Shown: piece by piece, positions 26,114-34,634 of the stretch
Layout of the letters: each line of letters begins with the position of its first letter
Numbering within the stretch: position 1 is the stretch's first letter
Assembly (NCBI GenBank): GCA_016463765.1
Contig: JAEMQS010000009.1
Coordinates: forward strand, 29,468 to 93,467
Reading direction: 5' to 3'
Length of the DNA stretch: 64,000 nucleotides
Origin: Solirubrobacteraceae bacterium
GTDB lineage: Bacteria; Actinomycetota; Thermoleophilia; Solirubrobacterales; Solirubrobacteraceae
Position numbers and translations under genes: made by a program
Notes under the pieces: generated by a model
Told to the model about the DNA's origin: nothing
What the model saw: the letters and a program-made list of their open reading frames with translations, nothing else
Databases searched by the model: none

Positions 26114-27334
26114 TCAGGAGCGTCCGAAGCGCAACCGCCGGCGCAGGCGCCACCAGCGCCCCGCGACGATCGCGTCCAGGACACCGGAGCGGTGCTCGAG
26201 GTAGGCGAGGCGGTCGTCGCGTGCGCGCAGCTCGCGCTCCCGTTCGTCGCGCCCGATCTCCGCGGCGATGCGCGCGTGCCTCTCCGCGGCGTACGCGGTG
26301 TGGACGCGATGGAGCTCCAGGTCGCGCGCGGCGACGTCAGCGCGCAGCCCATCAGCCGCCTCGTCGACCCGGCCCAGCTCCTGGACACACGCGTCCTTGA
26401 AGGCGAGATCGCGCAGCAGGGCCCGGTGCTCGCGCTCCGATGCGGGCACCACGGGAAGCGCGGCGCGCGGCGCGGGTGCAGGCGGCGACGCCAGCACCTG
26501 CTCCGCGCGCCGGCGGGTGGCCTCCGCCGCGCGGGCCAGCGCCTCGGGGTCGTCGGCGAAGGGCTCCTGGGCGCGCAGGTCGTGCTCCCAGGTCGCGAGG
26601 AATCGCGCGCGGTTGCGCTGCCAGGCCACACGTCGCACCGCCGCCGATGCGCTGCCGCCGCGGGCGTGACGGACCACCGACCGTGGCGCGCAGAGCACGA
26701 CGTAGCCGGCGGCCCGCACGCGCATCGCCAGGTCGACGTCGACGAACTGCCCGGGGTGGAGCTCGTCGTCGAGACCGCCGATCGCTCGCCAGACGTCGGC
26801 GCGCACCATCACCGACGCGCTGGCGCAATAGTCCACGGGGCGCGTGACGTCGAAGGTCTCGGGTGGCGGGGGAGGACCCGACCATGGCGGTTGCGTGCGG
26901 CCGTCGCGCCAGAGCACGTAGCCCGCGCCCTGCACCGCGCCGTCGCCGGCGTGCAGGAGCAGACTCCCGGCCGCGCCGGCGCGAGGCTCGGCGTCGAGCG
27001 TGTCCGCAAGGGCCTGGATCGCACCCGGTTCGACGACCGCGTCGTCGTGCAGGACGTGGAGGTACCGCCCACGCGCCTGCGCCGCACCCAGGTTGACTCC
27101 GCCGGCGAACCCGAGAGGGACGCCCGACACCACGAGCTCCACGCCGCCGACGCCTGCGCGGACCGCGTCGGCGAACTCCGGAGCCGCCCCGTTGGCGACG
27201 ACGACGACCTCGAGGTCGACGCGTTCGGTCTCGGCTGCCACCGCCGCGAGGCAGGCGAGCAGGCGCTCCGGGTCCTTCGCGCTGACCACGACCACGGTGA
27301 CGCGGGGCGCCGAGCTGGCAGAGAAACGGAGCAT
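26114..27334 (-). CDS. Family 2 glycosyltransferase with C-terminal coiled coil
   Basis: 406-residue cytoplasmic or membrane-peripheral glycosyltransferase. The GT-A domain (about residues 10-265) starts at VTVVVVSAKDPERLLACL and has the nucleotide-sugar region GFAGGVNLGAAQARG. The metal-binding acidic motif is LHDDAVVEP, and the acceptor/base region is VDYCASASVMVRADVWRAIG followed by FVDVDLAMRVRAAGY. The last 120 residues form a charged coiled coil ending in a basic tail (WWRLRRRLRFGRS) that may touch the membrane. It would add a sugar to a surface glycan, perhaps one modified by the divergent RmlC-like cupin. Its ATG lies only 19 bases from the ATG of that gene, so the promoters overlap. 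Confidence 0.87.
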   Translation of the reverse strand: MLRFSASSAPRVTVVVVSAKDPERLLACLAAVAAETERVDLEVVVVANGAAPEFADAVRAGVGGVELVVSGVPLGFAGGVNLGAAQARGRYLHVLHDDAVVEPGAIQALADTLDAEPRAGAAGSLLLHAGDGAVQGAGYVLWRDGRTQPPWSGPPPPPETFDVTRPVDYCASASVMVRADVWRAIGGLDDELHPGQFVDVDLAMRVRAAGYVVLCAPRSVVRHARGGSASAAVRRVAWQRNRARFLATWEHDLRAQEPFADDPEALARAAEATRRRAEQVLASPPAPAPRAALPVVPASEREHRALLRDLAFKDACVQELGRVDEAADGLRADVAARDLELHRVHTAYAAERHARIAAEIGRDERERELRARDDRLAYLEHRSGVLDAIVAGRWWRLRRRLRFGRS

Positions 27335-27339
27335 CGTCC

Positions 27340-27345
27340 TAGGAT
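27340..27345 (+). promoter_or_regulatory. -10 element TAGGAT of the 27354 gene (leaderless)
   Basis: TAGGAT is 8 bases before ATG 27354. It is part of the palindrome TCCTAGGA in the 19-base gap between two divergent start codons. Confidence 0.55.
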
Positions 27346-27353
27346 CGCCGACC

Positions 27354-27878
27354 ATGACGGAGATACGCAGGGACGTGCAGACCGTCGACGCGCACGGACG
27401 CCGGCTCGCGCCGCTGCCCGACGGGGTGGTGCTGCGCGACCTGATCACGCACACCGACGAGCGGGGGACGGTCTGCGAGCTGTACGACCCGCGGTGGGGC
27501 GTCGACCCGTCGGATCTCGTGTTCGCCTACATGTTCACGATTCGCCCCGGGCAGGCGAAGGGGTGGGGGATGCATCGCGAGCACGAGGACCGGTACGCCT
27601 TCCTCGACGGTGAGCTGGAGCTCGTCCTCTACGACGCGCGGGAGGACTCGCCGACCGTGGGCCTGGAGTCCCGGATCTTCTTGACCGCGCTGCACCGCAA
27701 GCTGCTCATCATCCCGCGCGGGGTCTGGCATGCCGAGCGCAATCCCGGCCTCGTCGACACGCGGGTCGTGAACTTCCCGACGATCCAGTACGACCATACG
27801 AACCCCGACAAGTACCGGCTTCCCCTGGATACCGACGAGCTGCCGGTGACCCTCGGACCGGGCTGGGTCGGCTGGTAG
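27354..27878 (+). CDS. RmlC-like cupin (dTDP-4-dehydrorhamnose 3,5-epimerase-related)
   Basis: 174-residue cupin of the dTDP-sugar epimerase/isomerase type. GWGMHREHEDRYAFLDGELEL carries the His and the cupin strand pair. LYDAREDSPT matches the RmlC D-x-R-x-x-SPT segment, RGVWHAERNPG is the second cupin box, and the ending PDKYRLPLDT resembles RmlC. It probably acts on a nucleotide sugar or a similar keto-sugar; the exact reaction cannot be told. The divergent glycosyltransferase supports a sugar-related role. The start is set by TAGGAT 8 bases upstream. Confidence 0.85.
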   Translation: MTEIRRDVQTVDAHGRRLAPLPDGVVLRDLITHTDERGTVCELYDPRWGVDPSDLVFAYMFTIRPGQAKGWGMHREHEDRYAFLDGELELVLYDAREDSPTVGLESRIFLTALHRKLLIIPRGVWHAERNPGLVDTRVVNFPTIQYDHTNPDKYRLPLDTDELPVTLGPGWVGW

Positions 27879-27881
27879 GGC

Positions 27882-29036
27882 TCAGCCGCCCGACACGACC
27901 TCGAACCGCATGCCGGCGCGGACCAGTCGCTCGCGCAACGTCGCGCCCATCGCCGTCGCGGTCGTCACCTGACCGGCCGTCGGCGTCAGCTCGTCGAGCG
28001 CCAGGCAGAGCGCCGACTCGGCCAGCATCTTCGCCGTCTCGCCGTAGCCGGGGTCCCCGCCGGAGACCTTGGTGACGACGTTCTTGCCGCCGCCCTCGCC
28101 ATGGAAGGTCACGGTGAACCAGGCCTTGGCGCGCTGCGCCTCGGACGGGCCGGTCCCGGGGGGACGCATCTCGACGAGCTTGCGGCGCAGCGGCGGGATC
28201 TGCGAGGCCGCGACGAGCGCCGCGATTCCGGCGACCCCGCCCACCACCATCAGCGGGTTCTTCACGGCGGCGTAGTGGCCGTAGGTGAAGTCCGGGCCGT
28301 AGCGCTCGAGCGAGGCGGCCGAGCGCAGGACGATCTGCGGGTCGATCGTCGGCATCGGCACGACGAACTTGCCCAGGGCCTTGTCGTAGCCCGGCTTGGT
28401 CTCGCCGTGGACCTTGCGGCCCGACGGCCGGCCCTCGCGCTCCTTGCGCTGGCGGGCGGCCGCGAAGGTCTGCCGGGCACGGGCCATCGCCGTGGTGGCC
28501 GAGTCGAAGGTGCCGCCCGAGAACAGGCCGCCCGCGGCGACGAACCCGCGCACGCGCAGCGGGACGCCCTCGGGAAGCTGCTCGACGCAGAACTGCGCAC
28601 CGAGGTCGTGCGGGATCGAGTCGAAGCCGCACGCGTGGACCAGCCGGGCGCCCGATGCCACGGCGGTCTCGTGGTGGCGCAGGTACATGGTGTCGACGAA
28701 CTCCGGCTCGCCGGTGAGGTCGACGTAGTCCGTGCCGGCGGCGGCGCACGCGGCGACCAGCGGCTCGCCGTAGCGGATGTAGGGACCGACGGTGGTCGCG
28801 ACGACCTTCGTGGACTCCGCGACGCGGGCGAGGCTCGCCGGATCGCCGGCGTCGGCCACGAGCGTGGCGACGTCGCCGCCGAGCCGAGCGCGCACCGCTT
28901 CGAGCTTCTCGGGGCTGCGTCCGGCGATCGCCCACCGGGTGCCCGCCGGGGCGTGCGCGGCCAGGTACTCGGCGGTCAGGCCGCCGGTGAACCCGGTGGC
29001 GCCGAAGAGGACGACGTCGTACTCGCGGTCGGTCAT
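27882..29036 (-). CDS. Trans-acting enoyl reductase / saccharopine dehydrogenase-like oxidoreductase
   Basis: 384-residue NAD(P)-dependent protein of the family that includes mycobacterial trans-acting enoyl reductase Rv2953 and animal SCCPDH. The Rossmann motif is VVLFGATGFTGG at residues 8-19. AIAGRSPEKL, TTVGPYIRYGEPLVAACA and YVDLTGEPEF are highly typical, and HACGFDSIPHDLGA is the family signature. A hydrophobic stretch (about 265-285, PLMVVGGVAGIAALVAA) may touch the membrane. In mycobacteria the family reduces polyketide-derived lipids; the substrate here is unknown. The ATG follows a TATGCT element by 6 bases, so the transcript is probably leaderless. It is convergent with the cupin gene, 3 bases apart. 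Confidence 0.9.
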   Translation of the reverse strand: MTDREYDVVLFGATGFTGGLTAEYLAAHAPAGTRWAIAGRSPEKLEAVRARLGGDVATLVADAGDPASLARVAESTKVVATTVGPYIRYGEPLVAACAAAGTDYVDLTGEPEFVDTMYLRHHETAVASGARLVHACGFDSIPHDLGAQFCVEQLPEGVPLRVRGFVAAGGLFSGGTFDSATTAMARARQTFAAARQRKEREGRPSGRKVHGETKPGYDKALGKFVVPMPTIDPQIVLRSAASLERYGPDFTYGHYAAVKNPLMVVGGVAGIAALVAASQIPPLRRKLVEMRPPGTGPSEAQRAKAWFTVTFHGEGGGKNVVTKVSGGDPGYGETAKMLAESALCLALDELTPTAGQVTTATAMGATLRERLVRAGMRFEVVSGG

Positions 29037-29042
29037 CCGCGC

Positions 29043-29048
29043 AGCATA
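29043..29048 (-). promoter_or_regulatory. -10 element TATGCT of the 29036 gene (leaderless)
   Basis: TATGCT on the minus strand, 6 bases before the ATG. Confidence 0.6.
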
Positions 29049-29107
29049 CGTCGGCACCGGTGGGTGTTGCGACCGCAACTCCTGCGTGCGCCGAGCGTCC
29101 ACTGGGC

Positions 29108-30685
29108 ATGGGTGTGTCCATGAGGATCACCGGGGTCGCCGTGGGTGTCGTCCTGCTCGCAGCCGCCCCGGCCGCGGGTGCGCCGAAACCGCGCCTGGGT
29201 GAGCCCCGGGTCGTGTCGGTGTTCGAGGGCCAGGCGCGCGTCCTCGAGTCGGCGTCGGACGCGACCCACCGCGCGGTGGTCGTCGCCGAGCGGACCTCCG
29301 GTGGCGCGCTACGACACGTCGTGGTCTTCCGCGCAACCGACGGCCGGTACCGCCGGTTCGAGCTGCCGCCGCCCCGTGACCCCATCCAGCAGGTCCGGTT
29401 GGCGCTCCTCGAAGGTGGTGACGGGTTTGCGGCGTGGGATGACGGCGATCGCATCGCCGTGCAGCGGTGGCGCGCCGACGGTCGGGTCGACCGGCCGTTC
29501 GCCGCGCTGGAGAACGTGCGTCCGGTCCTCGTCGCCGACCCCGAGGCTCCGAACTGGGGCCTGGGCTCGGACGGCAGCGGCACCGTCGCCATCGTCGCGC
29601 TGCGTGCAGAACGGCGCGGGCGCGTGAGCGTGCAGGCGGCGGTCCGCGACCCCGCGGTCGCCGACGGCTTCGCTGCGGCCCAGGCCGTCGCCACGCTGCC
29701 GGTCACAGACGTCGCGGTCCGCGCGCCGGTCGTCGAAGCTGGTGGCGCGATCACCGTGCAGTGGCGTGGTGGCGCGGCGCAGCGCCCGGCGATGGGTGCG
29801 CCCTTCACCTCTCCGGTGGCGTCGACCTGGCAGGAGGACCCCGGCCACGAGCCGGTCGGAGACGACGCCGTCGTGGTCGACGACCTGTCCGCCGAGACGA
29901 TGCGCCGCCTGCCGCGCGGGACGCGACGCGTGACCCTGGTCGGCGCCGAGGCGACGGGCGGGCCGATCGCCATCGGCCCCGCGCTGCGCAACCGGTGCCG
30001 GATGGGCGCAGCGGGGTGCGCGGAGCCGCACCGCTTCGTCTGGCCCAACGGCTCCCAGCGGCTGGCAATCCTGATCTCCTCGCCGGCGCCCGCGCAGTCC
30101 TGGCAGTGGCACGTCGCGCAGGTCGGCGCCGACGGGAGCTTTATCCGCCCGCGGCTCGTGAGCGTCAATCCCTGGCTCGCGCCGCTGTGGGGCGGCACGC
30201 CGGGCCGCGTGGACTTCGCCGGCGTCGACACCGACGGGGCGCCCGGCGCGCAGCTGCCCGGCGGGCGGATGTTCGTCATCCCGTACGGCACGGGGCCGGC
30301 GATCGCGGACCGCCGCGCGCCGCGCGTGACCTTCGGCGAACGCTCGGAGCCGGGGACGCGCGCCGTCCAGCTGCCGGTGTGGTGCGACGAGACGTGCTCG
30401 CTGCGCGTGCGGGTCCGGGTCGAGCGGCCGGGCCGCCCGCCCAGCCGCTGGCAGCCCGCGGCGGCCCTCGATCCGGAGGGGTCATACGCCGTGCGGATGG
30501 AGGCGTTCCAGACGGCGTCGATCCGGGTGCGGACCCGTCCGGGGCTCGGGACCCGGCTGCGCCTGCGCGTCCTGGCTCGCGACCGCGTCGGGCGGACCCG
30601 CACCGTCCGGACGGTGTTCCGCACCGTCGCAGGACCCGACGGCGCGGTCCAGTGGTGCCGGGCCGGCGCCCGGTCGTGCCGCTGA
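29108..30685 (+). CDS. Large secreted protein of unknown function
   Basis: 525-residue exported protein. The signal peptide MGVSMRITGVAVGVVLLAAAPAAGA is clear; ATG 29120 is an alternative start that keeps it. The mature part is beta-rich with repeated W-D/W-R blade-like segments (FAAWDDGDRIAVQRWRADG, ITVQWRGGA, QSWQWHVAQV), suggestive of a propeller-like fold but not decisive. A Cys pair (RCRMGAAGC) and another near CDETC stand out. The C-terminal 130 residues look like an Ig-type sandwich. No catalytic motif is seen. It is divergent from the enoyl-reductase-like gene. Confidence 0.72.
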   Translation: MGVSMRITGVAVGVVLLAAAPAAGAPKPRLGEPRVVSVFEGQARVLESASDATHRAVVVAERTSGGALRHVVVFRATDGRYRRFELPPPRDPIQQVRLALLEGGDGFAAWDDGDRIAVQRWRADGRVDRPFAALENVRPVLVADPEAPNWGLGSDGSGTVAIVALRAERRGRVSVQAAVRDPAVADGFAAAQAVATLPVTDVAVRAPVVEAGGAITVQWRGGAAQRPAMGAPFTSPVASTWQEDPGHEPVGDDAVVVDDLSAETMRRLPRGTRRVTLVGAEATGGPIAIGPALRNRCRMGAAGCAEPHRFVWPNGSQRLAILISSPAPAQSWQWHVAQVGADGSFIRPRLVSVNPWLAPLWGGTPGRVDFAGVDTDGAPGAQLPGGRMFVIPYGTGPAIADRRAPRVTFGERSEPGTRAVQLPVWCDETCSLRVRVRVERPGRPPSRWQPAAALDPEGSYAVRMEAFQTASIRVRTRPGLGTRLRLRVLARDRVGRTRTVRTVFRTVAGPDGAVQWCRAGARSCR

Positions 30686-31069
30686 TCAGCGCGAGGAGAC
30701 GCGCCCGCACACCGGGCACTGCTCGCCGTCGGTGCCGCCGCGGCCGAGGCACACCGGGCAGTCCTCGGCGTTCTCGAGGACGCCGAGGATCTCCGTGACG
30801 CCGAGGACGAGCAGCCGCTCCTCGTCGACGTCGACCCAGACCCCGGCGCTCGCCGGGAACACGATGTGGTCACCGGGGCTGACGGGCATCTTCACGCCCG
30901 CAGCTCCCCACCAGTCCAGGCCCGGGCCGACTGCGAGGACGATCCCGTGGTGCGGCGGCGGCTCCCGCGAGCCCGGGGGGACGAGCAGCCCGGACTGCCG
31001 CACGCGGTCGGGCTCGAGCTCCTTGATGATCACGCGATCGAAGAGCGGGCGGAGGTTGCGGCGGGACAC
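30686..31069 (-). CDS. GroES-like protein with C-terminal CxxC-CxxC tail
   Basis: 127-residue protein. Residues 1-95 match the co-chaperonin GroES: LRPLFDRVIIKELEP, a mobile-loop segment RQSGLLVPPGS in place of SGIVLP, GIVLAVGPG, and SPGDHIVFPASAGVWVDVDEERLLVL. The family normally ends here. This protein adds about 25 residues with CPVC-LGRGG and CPVC, a likely zinc knuckle reminiscent of DnaJ. It is separate from any groEL in this window, so a housekeeping GroES role is doubtful. The GTG start at 31069 is chosen because TACCGT stands 6 bases upstream; a longer frame to 31132 would run through that promoter. Confidence 0.82.
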   Translation of the reverse strand: MSRRNLRPLFDRVIIKELEPDRVRQSGLLVPPGSREPPPHHGIVLAVGPGLDWWGAAGVKMPVSPGDHIVFPASAGVWVDVDEERLLVLGVTEILGVLENAEDCPVCLGRGGTDGEQCPVCGRVSSR

Positions 31070-31075
31070 ACCCTC

Positions 31076-31081
31076 ACGGTA
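31076..31081 (-). promoter_or_regulatory. -10 element TACCGT of the 31069 gene (leaderless)
   Basis: TACCGT on the minus strand, 6 bases before GTG 31069. Confidence 0.6.
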
Positions 31082-31104
31082 CGGCGCGCGGCGGCGGGCG
31101 TGCG

Positions 31105-31110
31105 TAGACT
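31105..31110 (+). promoter_or_regulatory. -10 element TAGACT of the 31117 gene (leaderless)
   Basis: TAGACT lies 6 bases before ATG 31117. With the TACCGT element it forms a compact divergent promoter pair. Confidence 0.6.
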
Positions 31111-31116
31111 GCAGGT

Positions 31117-31788
31117 ATGGCCGCCGATCCACAAGGGATCGCCACAGAGCTGAAGCCGAAGCTTCGCGGCGTCTCGCATCAATGGGCGTTCCTGGTGTCG
31201 CTGATCGCCGGCGCCGGGCTGATCATCGCCGCGCCGCACGCGAAGGCCACGGTGGCCGCCGCGATCTACGCGGTGACCCTCTCCGGCCTGCTCGGCGTCA
31301 GCGCGGTGTACCACCGGGTCAACTGGAGCACCCTGTCGAAGCGGCTGTGGATGCGCCGTCTCGACCACGCGATGATCTTCATGCTCATCGCCGGGACGTA
31401 CACGCCGTTCGCCCTCCTCGTCCTCGAGGGGCCGCTGGCGATCGTCATCCTCGTCGTGGTCTGGGTCGGCGCGGCCGCCGGCGCGATCTCGCAGCTCGTC
31501 TGGATCCACGCGCCCAAGTGGGTCATGAGCACCTGCGGCATCGCACTCGGCTGGGTGGCCATCGCGGCGATCCCGCAGATGGCCGACCGGCTCGGCCTCA
31601 CCGCGATCGTGCTCCTGACCGCAGGCGGCGCGCTCTACACGCTCGGGGGCATCGTCTACGCGACGAAGAAGCCCGATCCGGCGCCGAAGATCTTCGGCTA
31701 CCACGAGATCTTCCATGCCCTCGTGATCGCCGCGGCGGCGCTGCAGTTCGCCGTCGTCGCCGCGTGGGCGCTTCCCTCGGCTGCGTAG
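31117..31788 (+). CDS. Hemolysin III / PAQR-family membrane protein
   Basis: 223-residue integral membrane protein with seven hydrophobic segments, the size usual for bacterial HlyIII. The family's metal-ligand motifs are present: SAVYHRVNW after the second helix, LDHAMIF at the third, and GYHEIFHAL before the last. Related PAQR proteins are zinc-dependent ceramidase-like hydrolases; in bacteria the role is membrane-lipid homeostasis or is unknown. The leaderless ATG lies 6 bases behind TAGACT. The next gene is on the same strand but has its own -10 element. Confidence 0.9.
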   Translation: MAADPQGIATELKPKLRGVSHQWAFLVSLIAGAGLIIAAPHAKATVAAAIYAVTLSGLLGVSAVYHRVNWSTLSKRLWMRRLDHAMIFMLIAGTYTPFALLVLEGPLAIVILVVVWVGAAAGAISQLVWIHAPKWVMSTCGIALGWVAIAAIPQMADRLGLTAIVLLTAGGALYTLGGIVYATKKPDPAPKIFGYHEIFHALVIAAAALQFAVVAAWALPSAA

Positions 31789-31808
31789 ACGCGCCCGGTG
31801 GCCGCACC

Positions 31809-31814
31809 TATCAT
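31809..31814 (+). promoter_or_regulatory. -10 element TATCAT of the 31822 gene (leaderless)
   Basis: TATCAT is 7 bases before ATG 31822. Confidence 0.6.
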
Positions 31815-31821
31815 CCCTGCA

Positions 31822-32826
31822 ATGGGTGGGGATAACGGAAACGCGGTCGCGCTCGAGCGGCCCGCGCTGCGGCCGAGGCCGCGCGAACGCAGGGGCGTCC
31901 GGCTCGTGGGGGTTGCGGGACGGCTTCCGGACAAGGTGCTGACGAACGACGAGCTCGGCGTCCAGCTGGGTGTCGACGCGCACTGGATCCACAAGCGCAC
32001 GCTCGTGGAGGAGCGCCGTTACGCGGACGGGATGACCAACGCGGAGCTGGCGACCGACGCGGGACGCCGGGTGCTGGAGAAGACGGGGATCGACCCGAAG
32101 GACATCGACCTCGTCGTCGTCGCGACGGACACGCCCGACGACTACCTGCCGCCGACCGCGCCGCTCGTGGCCCGCGATCTCGAGGCGACGAACGCCGGCG
32201 CGTTCGACATCCACGCCGCGTGCACCGGCTGGCTCTACGGCCTGGACATGGGCAGCGGGCTCATCGAGAGCCGCCGCGCCGACACGATCCTGCTCATCGG
32301 CTGCCAGGTCATCAGCCCGTACCTCGACCCGACCGACCGCATGACGGTGCCTGTCATGGCCGACGGCGCGGGCGCGGGGATCATCACCGCGGTCGAGGGC
32401 GACGGGTACGTGCAGACGGTGGTGCGGGGCGCCGACGCGTCGTACGCCCACCTGGTCCGCGCGGGCAAGGACCGCATCTTCCGCATGGAGGGCATGGAGA
32501 CCTTCAAGCAGGCGATCGACGCGCTCGTCGACACGTCCCACGAGGTCGTCGACATGTGCGGCATCACCATCGACGACGTCGATCTGTTCTGTTACCACCA
32601 GGCCAACGGGCGCATCCTGCGCCGCGTGGTCCGGTCGCTCGATCTGCCGCAGGAGAAGGTCATCGAGGCCATCCGGCTCGTGGGCAACACGGGGCCAGCG
32701 TCGATTCCGCTGGCGCTGGAACGCGCGGAGGCGGAGGGGCGGCTCGAGCCCGGGCAGCGGATCCTGCTGGGGACGGTCGGTGCGGGCGCGCTGTGGGCGT
32801 CGACGCTGATCGAATGGACTGGTTAG
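31822..32826 (+). CDS. fabH: 3-oxoacyl-ACP synthase III (KAS III, FabH-like)
   Basis: 334-residue thiolase-fold condensing enzyme. The catalytic triad of KAS III is intact: Cys134 in HAACTGWLYG, His259 in CYHQANGRI, and Asn289 in VGNTGPASIPLAL. The N-terminus has GVAGRLPDKVLTNDELG and IHKRTLVEERR, usual for FabH. It would start fatty-acid chains by condensing acyl-CoA with malonyl-ACP. It is not in a fab cluster, so it may be a secondary or specialised paralog. The ATG is set by TATCAT 7 bases upstream. The gene is convergent with cobS, whose stop codon directly adjoins. Confidence 0.92.
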   Translation: MGGDNGNAVALERPALRPRPRERRGVRLVGVAGRLPDKVLTNDELGVQLGVDAHWIHKRTLVEERRYADGMTNAELATDAGRRVLEKTGIDPKDIDLVVVATDTPDDYLPPTAPLVARDLEATNAGAFDIHAACTGWLYGLDMGSGLIESRRADTILLIGCQVISPYLDPTDRMTVPVMADGAGAGIITAVEGDGYVQTVVRGADASYAHLVRAGKDRIFRMEGMETFKQAIDALVDTSHEVVDMCGITIDDVDLFCYHQANGRILRRVVRSLDLPQEKVIEAIRLVGNTGPASIPLALERAEAEGRLEPGQRILLGTVGAGALWASTLIEWTG

Positions 32827-33564
32827 TTAGAGCAGCAGTGCGGCCGCGCTGCCGTACACGCTGAGCTCGACGAGCTTGTTCACCGCGCCGTAGCTGTCTC
32901 CGGTCACGCCGCCGAGCACCCGGGCGAGGCCCAGGCCGGCGGCGAGCAGCACCGCGACGGCGACGGCGAGCGTGATCGCGCCGTCGGCCGGGCCCAGCGC
33001 CACCCCGAGGACCGCCAGGGTGAAGATCGTTCCGATCGCCAGACCCGGTCCGCTGGCGCGCACCAGGGACCCCGACCCGTCGGCGCGCGCGGGATCCGCC
33101 AGCCGCGAGTGGGGCAGGACCGACCAGCGTCCGAGCACGTGCGCGCAGATCACGGTGGCGAGGAACGCGTCGCCGTCGAGCGGGGTCAGACAGGCGTAGG
33201 CGAAGAGCAGCGGTAGCGCGACGGCGAGCGCCCCGTACGTCCCGACCCGCGAGTCGCGCAGGATCTCGAGCTTGCGCTCCCGGTCGACGTGCGCCCCGAC
33301 CCCGTCGGCGATGTCCGCCAGCCCGTCCTCGTGGAAGGCGCCCGTCAGGAAGATGCCGGCGACCAGCGCGAGCACCGTCGCCGGACCGGCGGGCAGCGCG
33401 AGGTCGGCCAGCAGCCGCACCCCACCGACCGTCGCGCCGACGAGCAGCCCCACCACCGGGAACCAGACGGCGGCGCGGTTCATCGCCCGCGCATCGAGCA
33501 TGCGGCCGTCGTCGACCGGGATCCGGGTCAGGAACGAGACCGCGACCCGCGCGTCGGCGAGCAT
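32827..33564 (-). CDS. cobS: Adenosylcobinamide-GDP ribazoletransferase
   Basis: 245-residue integral membrane enzyme that joins adenosylcobinamide-GDP with alpha-ribazole (5'-phosphate) in the last steps of B12 synthesis. Family motifs are intact: FLTRIPV at the start, FHEDGLADIADGVGAH, DSRVGTYGALAV, LGRWSV, and GGVTGDSYGAVNK near the end. Five or six membrane segments are visible. Its ATG overlaps the cobT stop (TGATG), so the three minus-strand corrinoid genes form one operon: adenosyltransferase, cobT, cobS. Length is normal for the family. Confidence 0.95.
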   Translation of the reverse strand: MLADARVAVSFLTRIPVDDGRMLDARAMNRAAVWFPVVGLLVGATVGGVRLLADLALPAGPATVLALVAGIFLTGAFHEDGLADIADGVGAHVDRERKLEILRDSRVGTYGALAVALPLLFAYACLTPLDGDAFLATVICAHVLGRWSVLPHSRLADPARADGSGSLVRASGPGLAIGTIFTLAVLGVALGPADGAITLAVAVAVLLAAGLGLARVLGGVTGDSYGAVNKLVELSVYGSAAALLL

Positions 33565-34634
33565 CACGCGCGTCCGGCGACGCCGGCCTCGCCGAACGTC
33601 GCCATCCCGTCGTGGGCGGCGCACGCCAGGCGCAGGATCGCCAGGGCGGTCACTGCGCCGCTGCCCTCGCCCAGGCGCATCCCGAGATCGAGGACCGGCT
33701 CGAGGCCGAGATGCTCGAGGAGCGCCGCGTGCGCCGGCTCAGGGGAGAGGTGGCCGGCGAGCAGGCGCGGCTGAAGGTCGGGCTCCATGGCAACCGCGAC
33801 GGCCGCGGCGGCGGTCGCGATGACGCCGTCACAGACGTAGCCGAGGCCGTGCTCACCCGCGCCGAGCGCCAGTCCGCACAGCACCGCGAGTTCGCCGCCG
33901 CCGACGCGGCGCAGCCAGCCGAGGGGACCGTGGGCGTGCCGGGCGTGGAGCGTCAGCGTGCGGGCGACCACCTCGCGCTTGCGCTGCACGCCCGCGGCGT
34001 CGAGGCCGGTGCCCGGGCCGACGAGCGACGGGCCGTCACGGCCGGTCAGCGCCGCCGCCAGGCACGTCGCAGGTGTCGTGTTGCCGATGCCCATCTCGCC
34101 GCCGACGAGCACGGTGACCCCGTCGCGCGCCGCGGCGGCGGCGAGCTCCCGCCCGCAGTCCACGCACGCCGCGACCTGCGCGGTGGTCAGCGCGGGCCCG
34201 GCGGCGAGGTTCGCGCTCGGTCCGATGCCGACCCGGACGATCGACTCGTCGTCGGGCGCGCTGCCCGGCTGCACCCCCGCGTCGACGAGCACGAGCCCCG
34301 CGCCGACCTCCGTGGCGAGCGTGGTGATCGCGCCCTGCCCGGCGAGGAACGTCGCGAGCATCTGGCCGGTGACGGCCGCGGGGTAGGCGGACACGTGCTC
34401 CTCGGACGCGACGCCGTGGTCGGCCGCCGCGACGATGACGCGGGCGACGACCTGCGGACGGGCGTTCCCGGTCGCACCCGCGAGCCAGACCGCGAGGTCC
34501 TCCAGGCGCCCGAGGGCGCCGGCGGGCTTGACGAGTTCGCGCTGCCTCGCGCGGGCGGCCGCCATGGCCGCCGCGTCGAGCGGGCGGATCGGGATGGCGG
34601 GACGCGCGGGGTGTGCGTCCGCGCCCGCGGTCAC
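33564..34634 (-). CDS. cobT: Nicotinate-nucleotide--dimethylbenzimidazole phosphoribosyltransferase
   Basis: 356-residue enzyme that activates the lower ligand of B12 (dimethylbenzimidazole to alpha-ribazole phosphate). It shows the N-terminal KPAGALGRLEDLAVWLAG, AAADHGVASEEHVSAYPAAVT, the EMGIGNTT loop, and GMRLGEGSGA with the catalytic Glu near the C-terminus. Length matches CobT. The GTG start at 34634 overlaps the stop of the adenosyltransferase gene (GTGA); a frame running up to 35006 is only the unused upstream extension. It overlaps cobS by one base. Confidence 0.95.
   Translation of the reverse strand: MTAGADAHPARPAIPIRPLDAAAMAAARARQRELVKPAGALGRLEDLAVWLAGATGNARPQVVARVIVAAADHGVASEEHVSAYPAAVTGQMLATFLAGQGAITTLATEVGAGLVLVDAGVQPGSAPDDESIVRVGIGPSANLAAGPALTTAQVAACVDCGRELAAAAARDGVTVLVGGEMGIGNTTPATCLAAALTGRDGPSLVGPGTGLDAAGVQRKREVVARTLTLHARHAHGPLGWLRRVGGGELAVLCGLALGAGEHGLGYVCDGVIATAAAAVAVAMEPDLQPRLLAGHLSPEPAHAALLEHLGLEPVLDLGMRLGEGSGAVTALAILRLACAAHDGMATFGEAGVAGRA

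Noticed and set aside
30686..31132. A longer GroES-like protein starting at 31132
   Set aside because: The extra residues run through the TACCGT -10 element and precede the conserved LRPLFDR start; GTG 31069 fits both the family length and the promoter.
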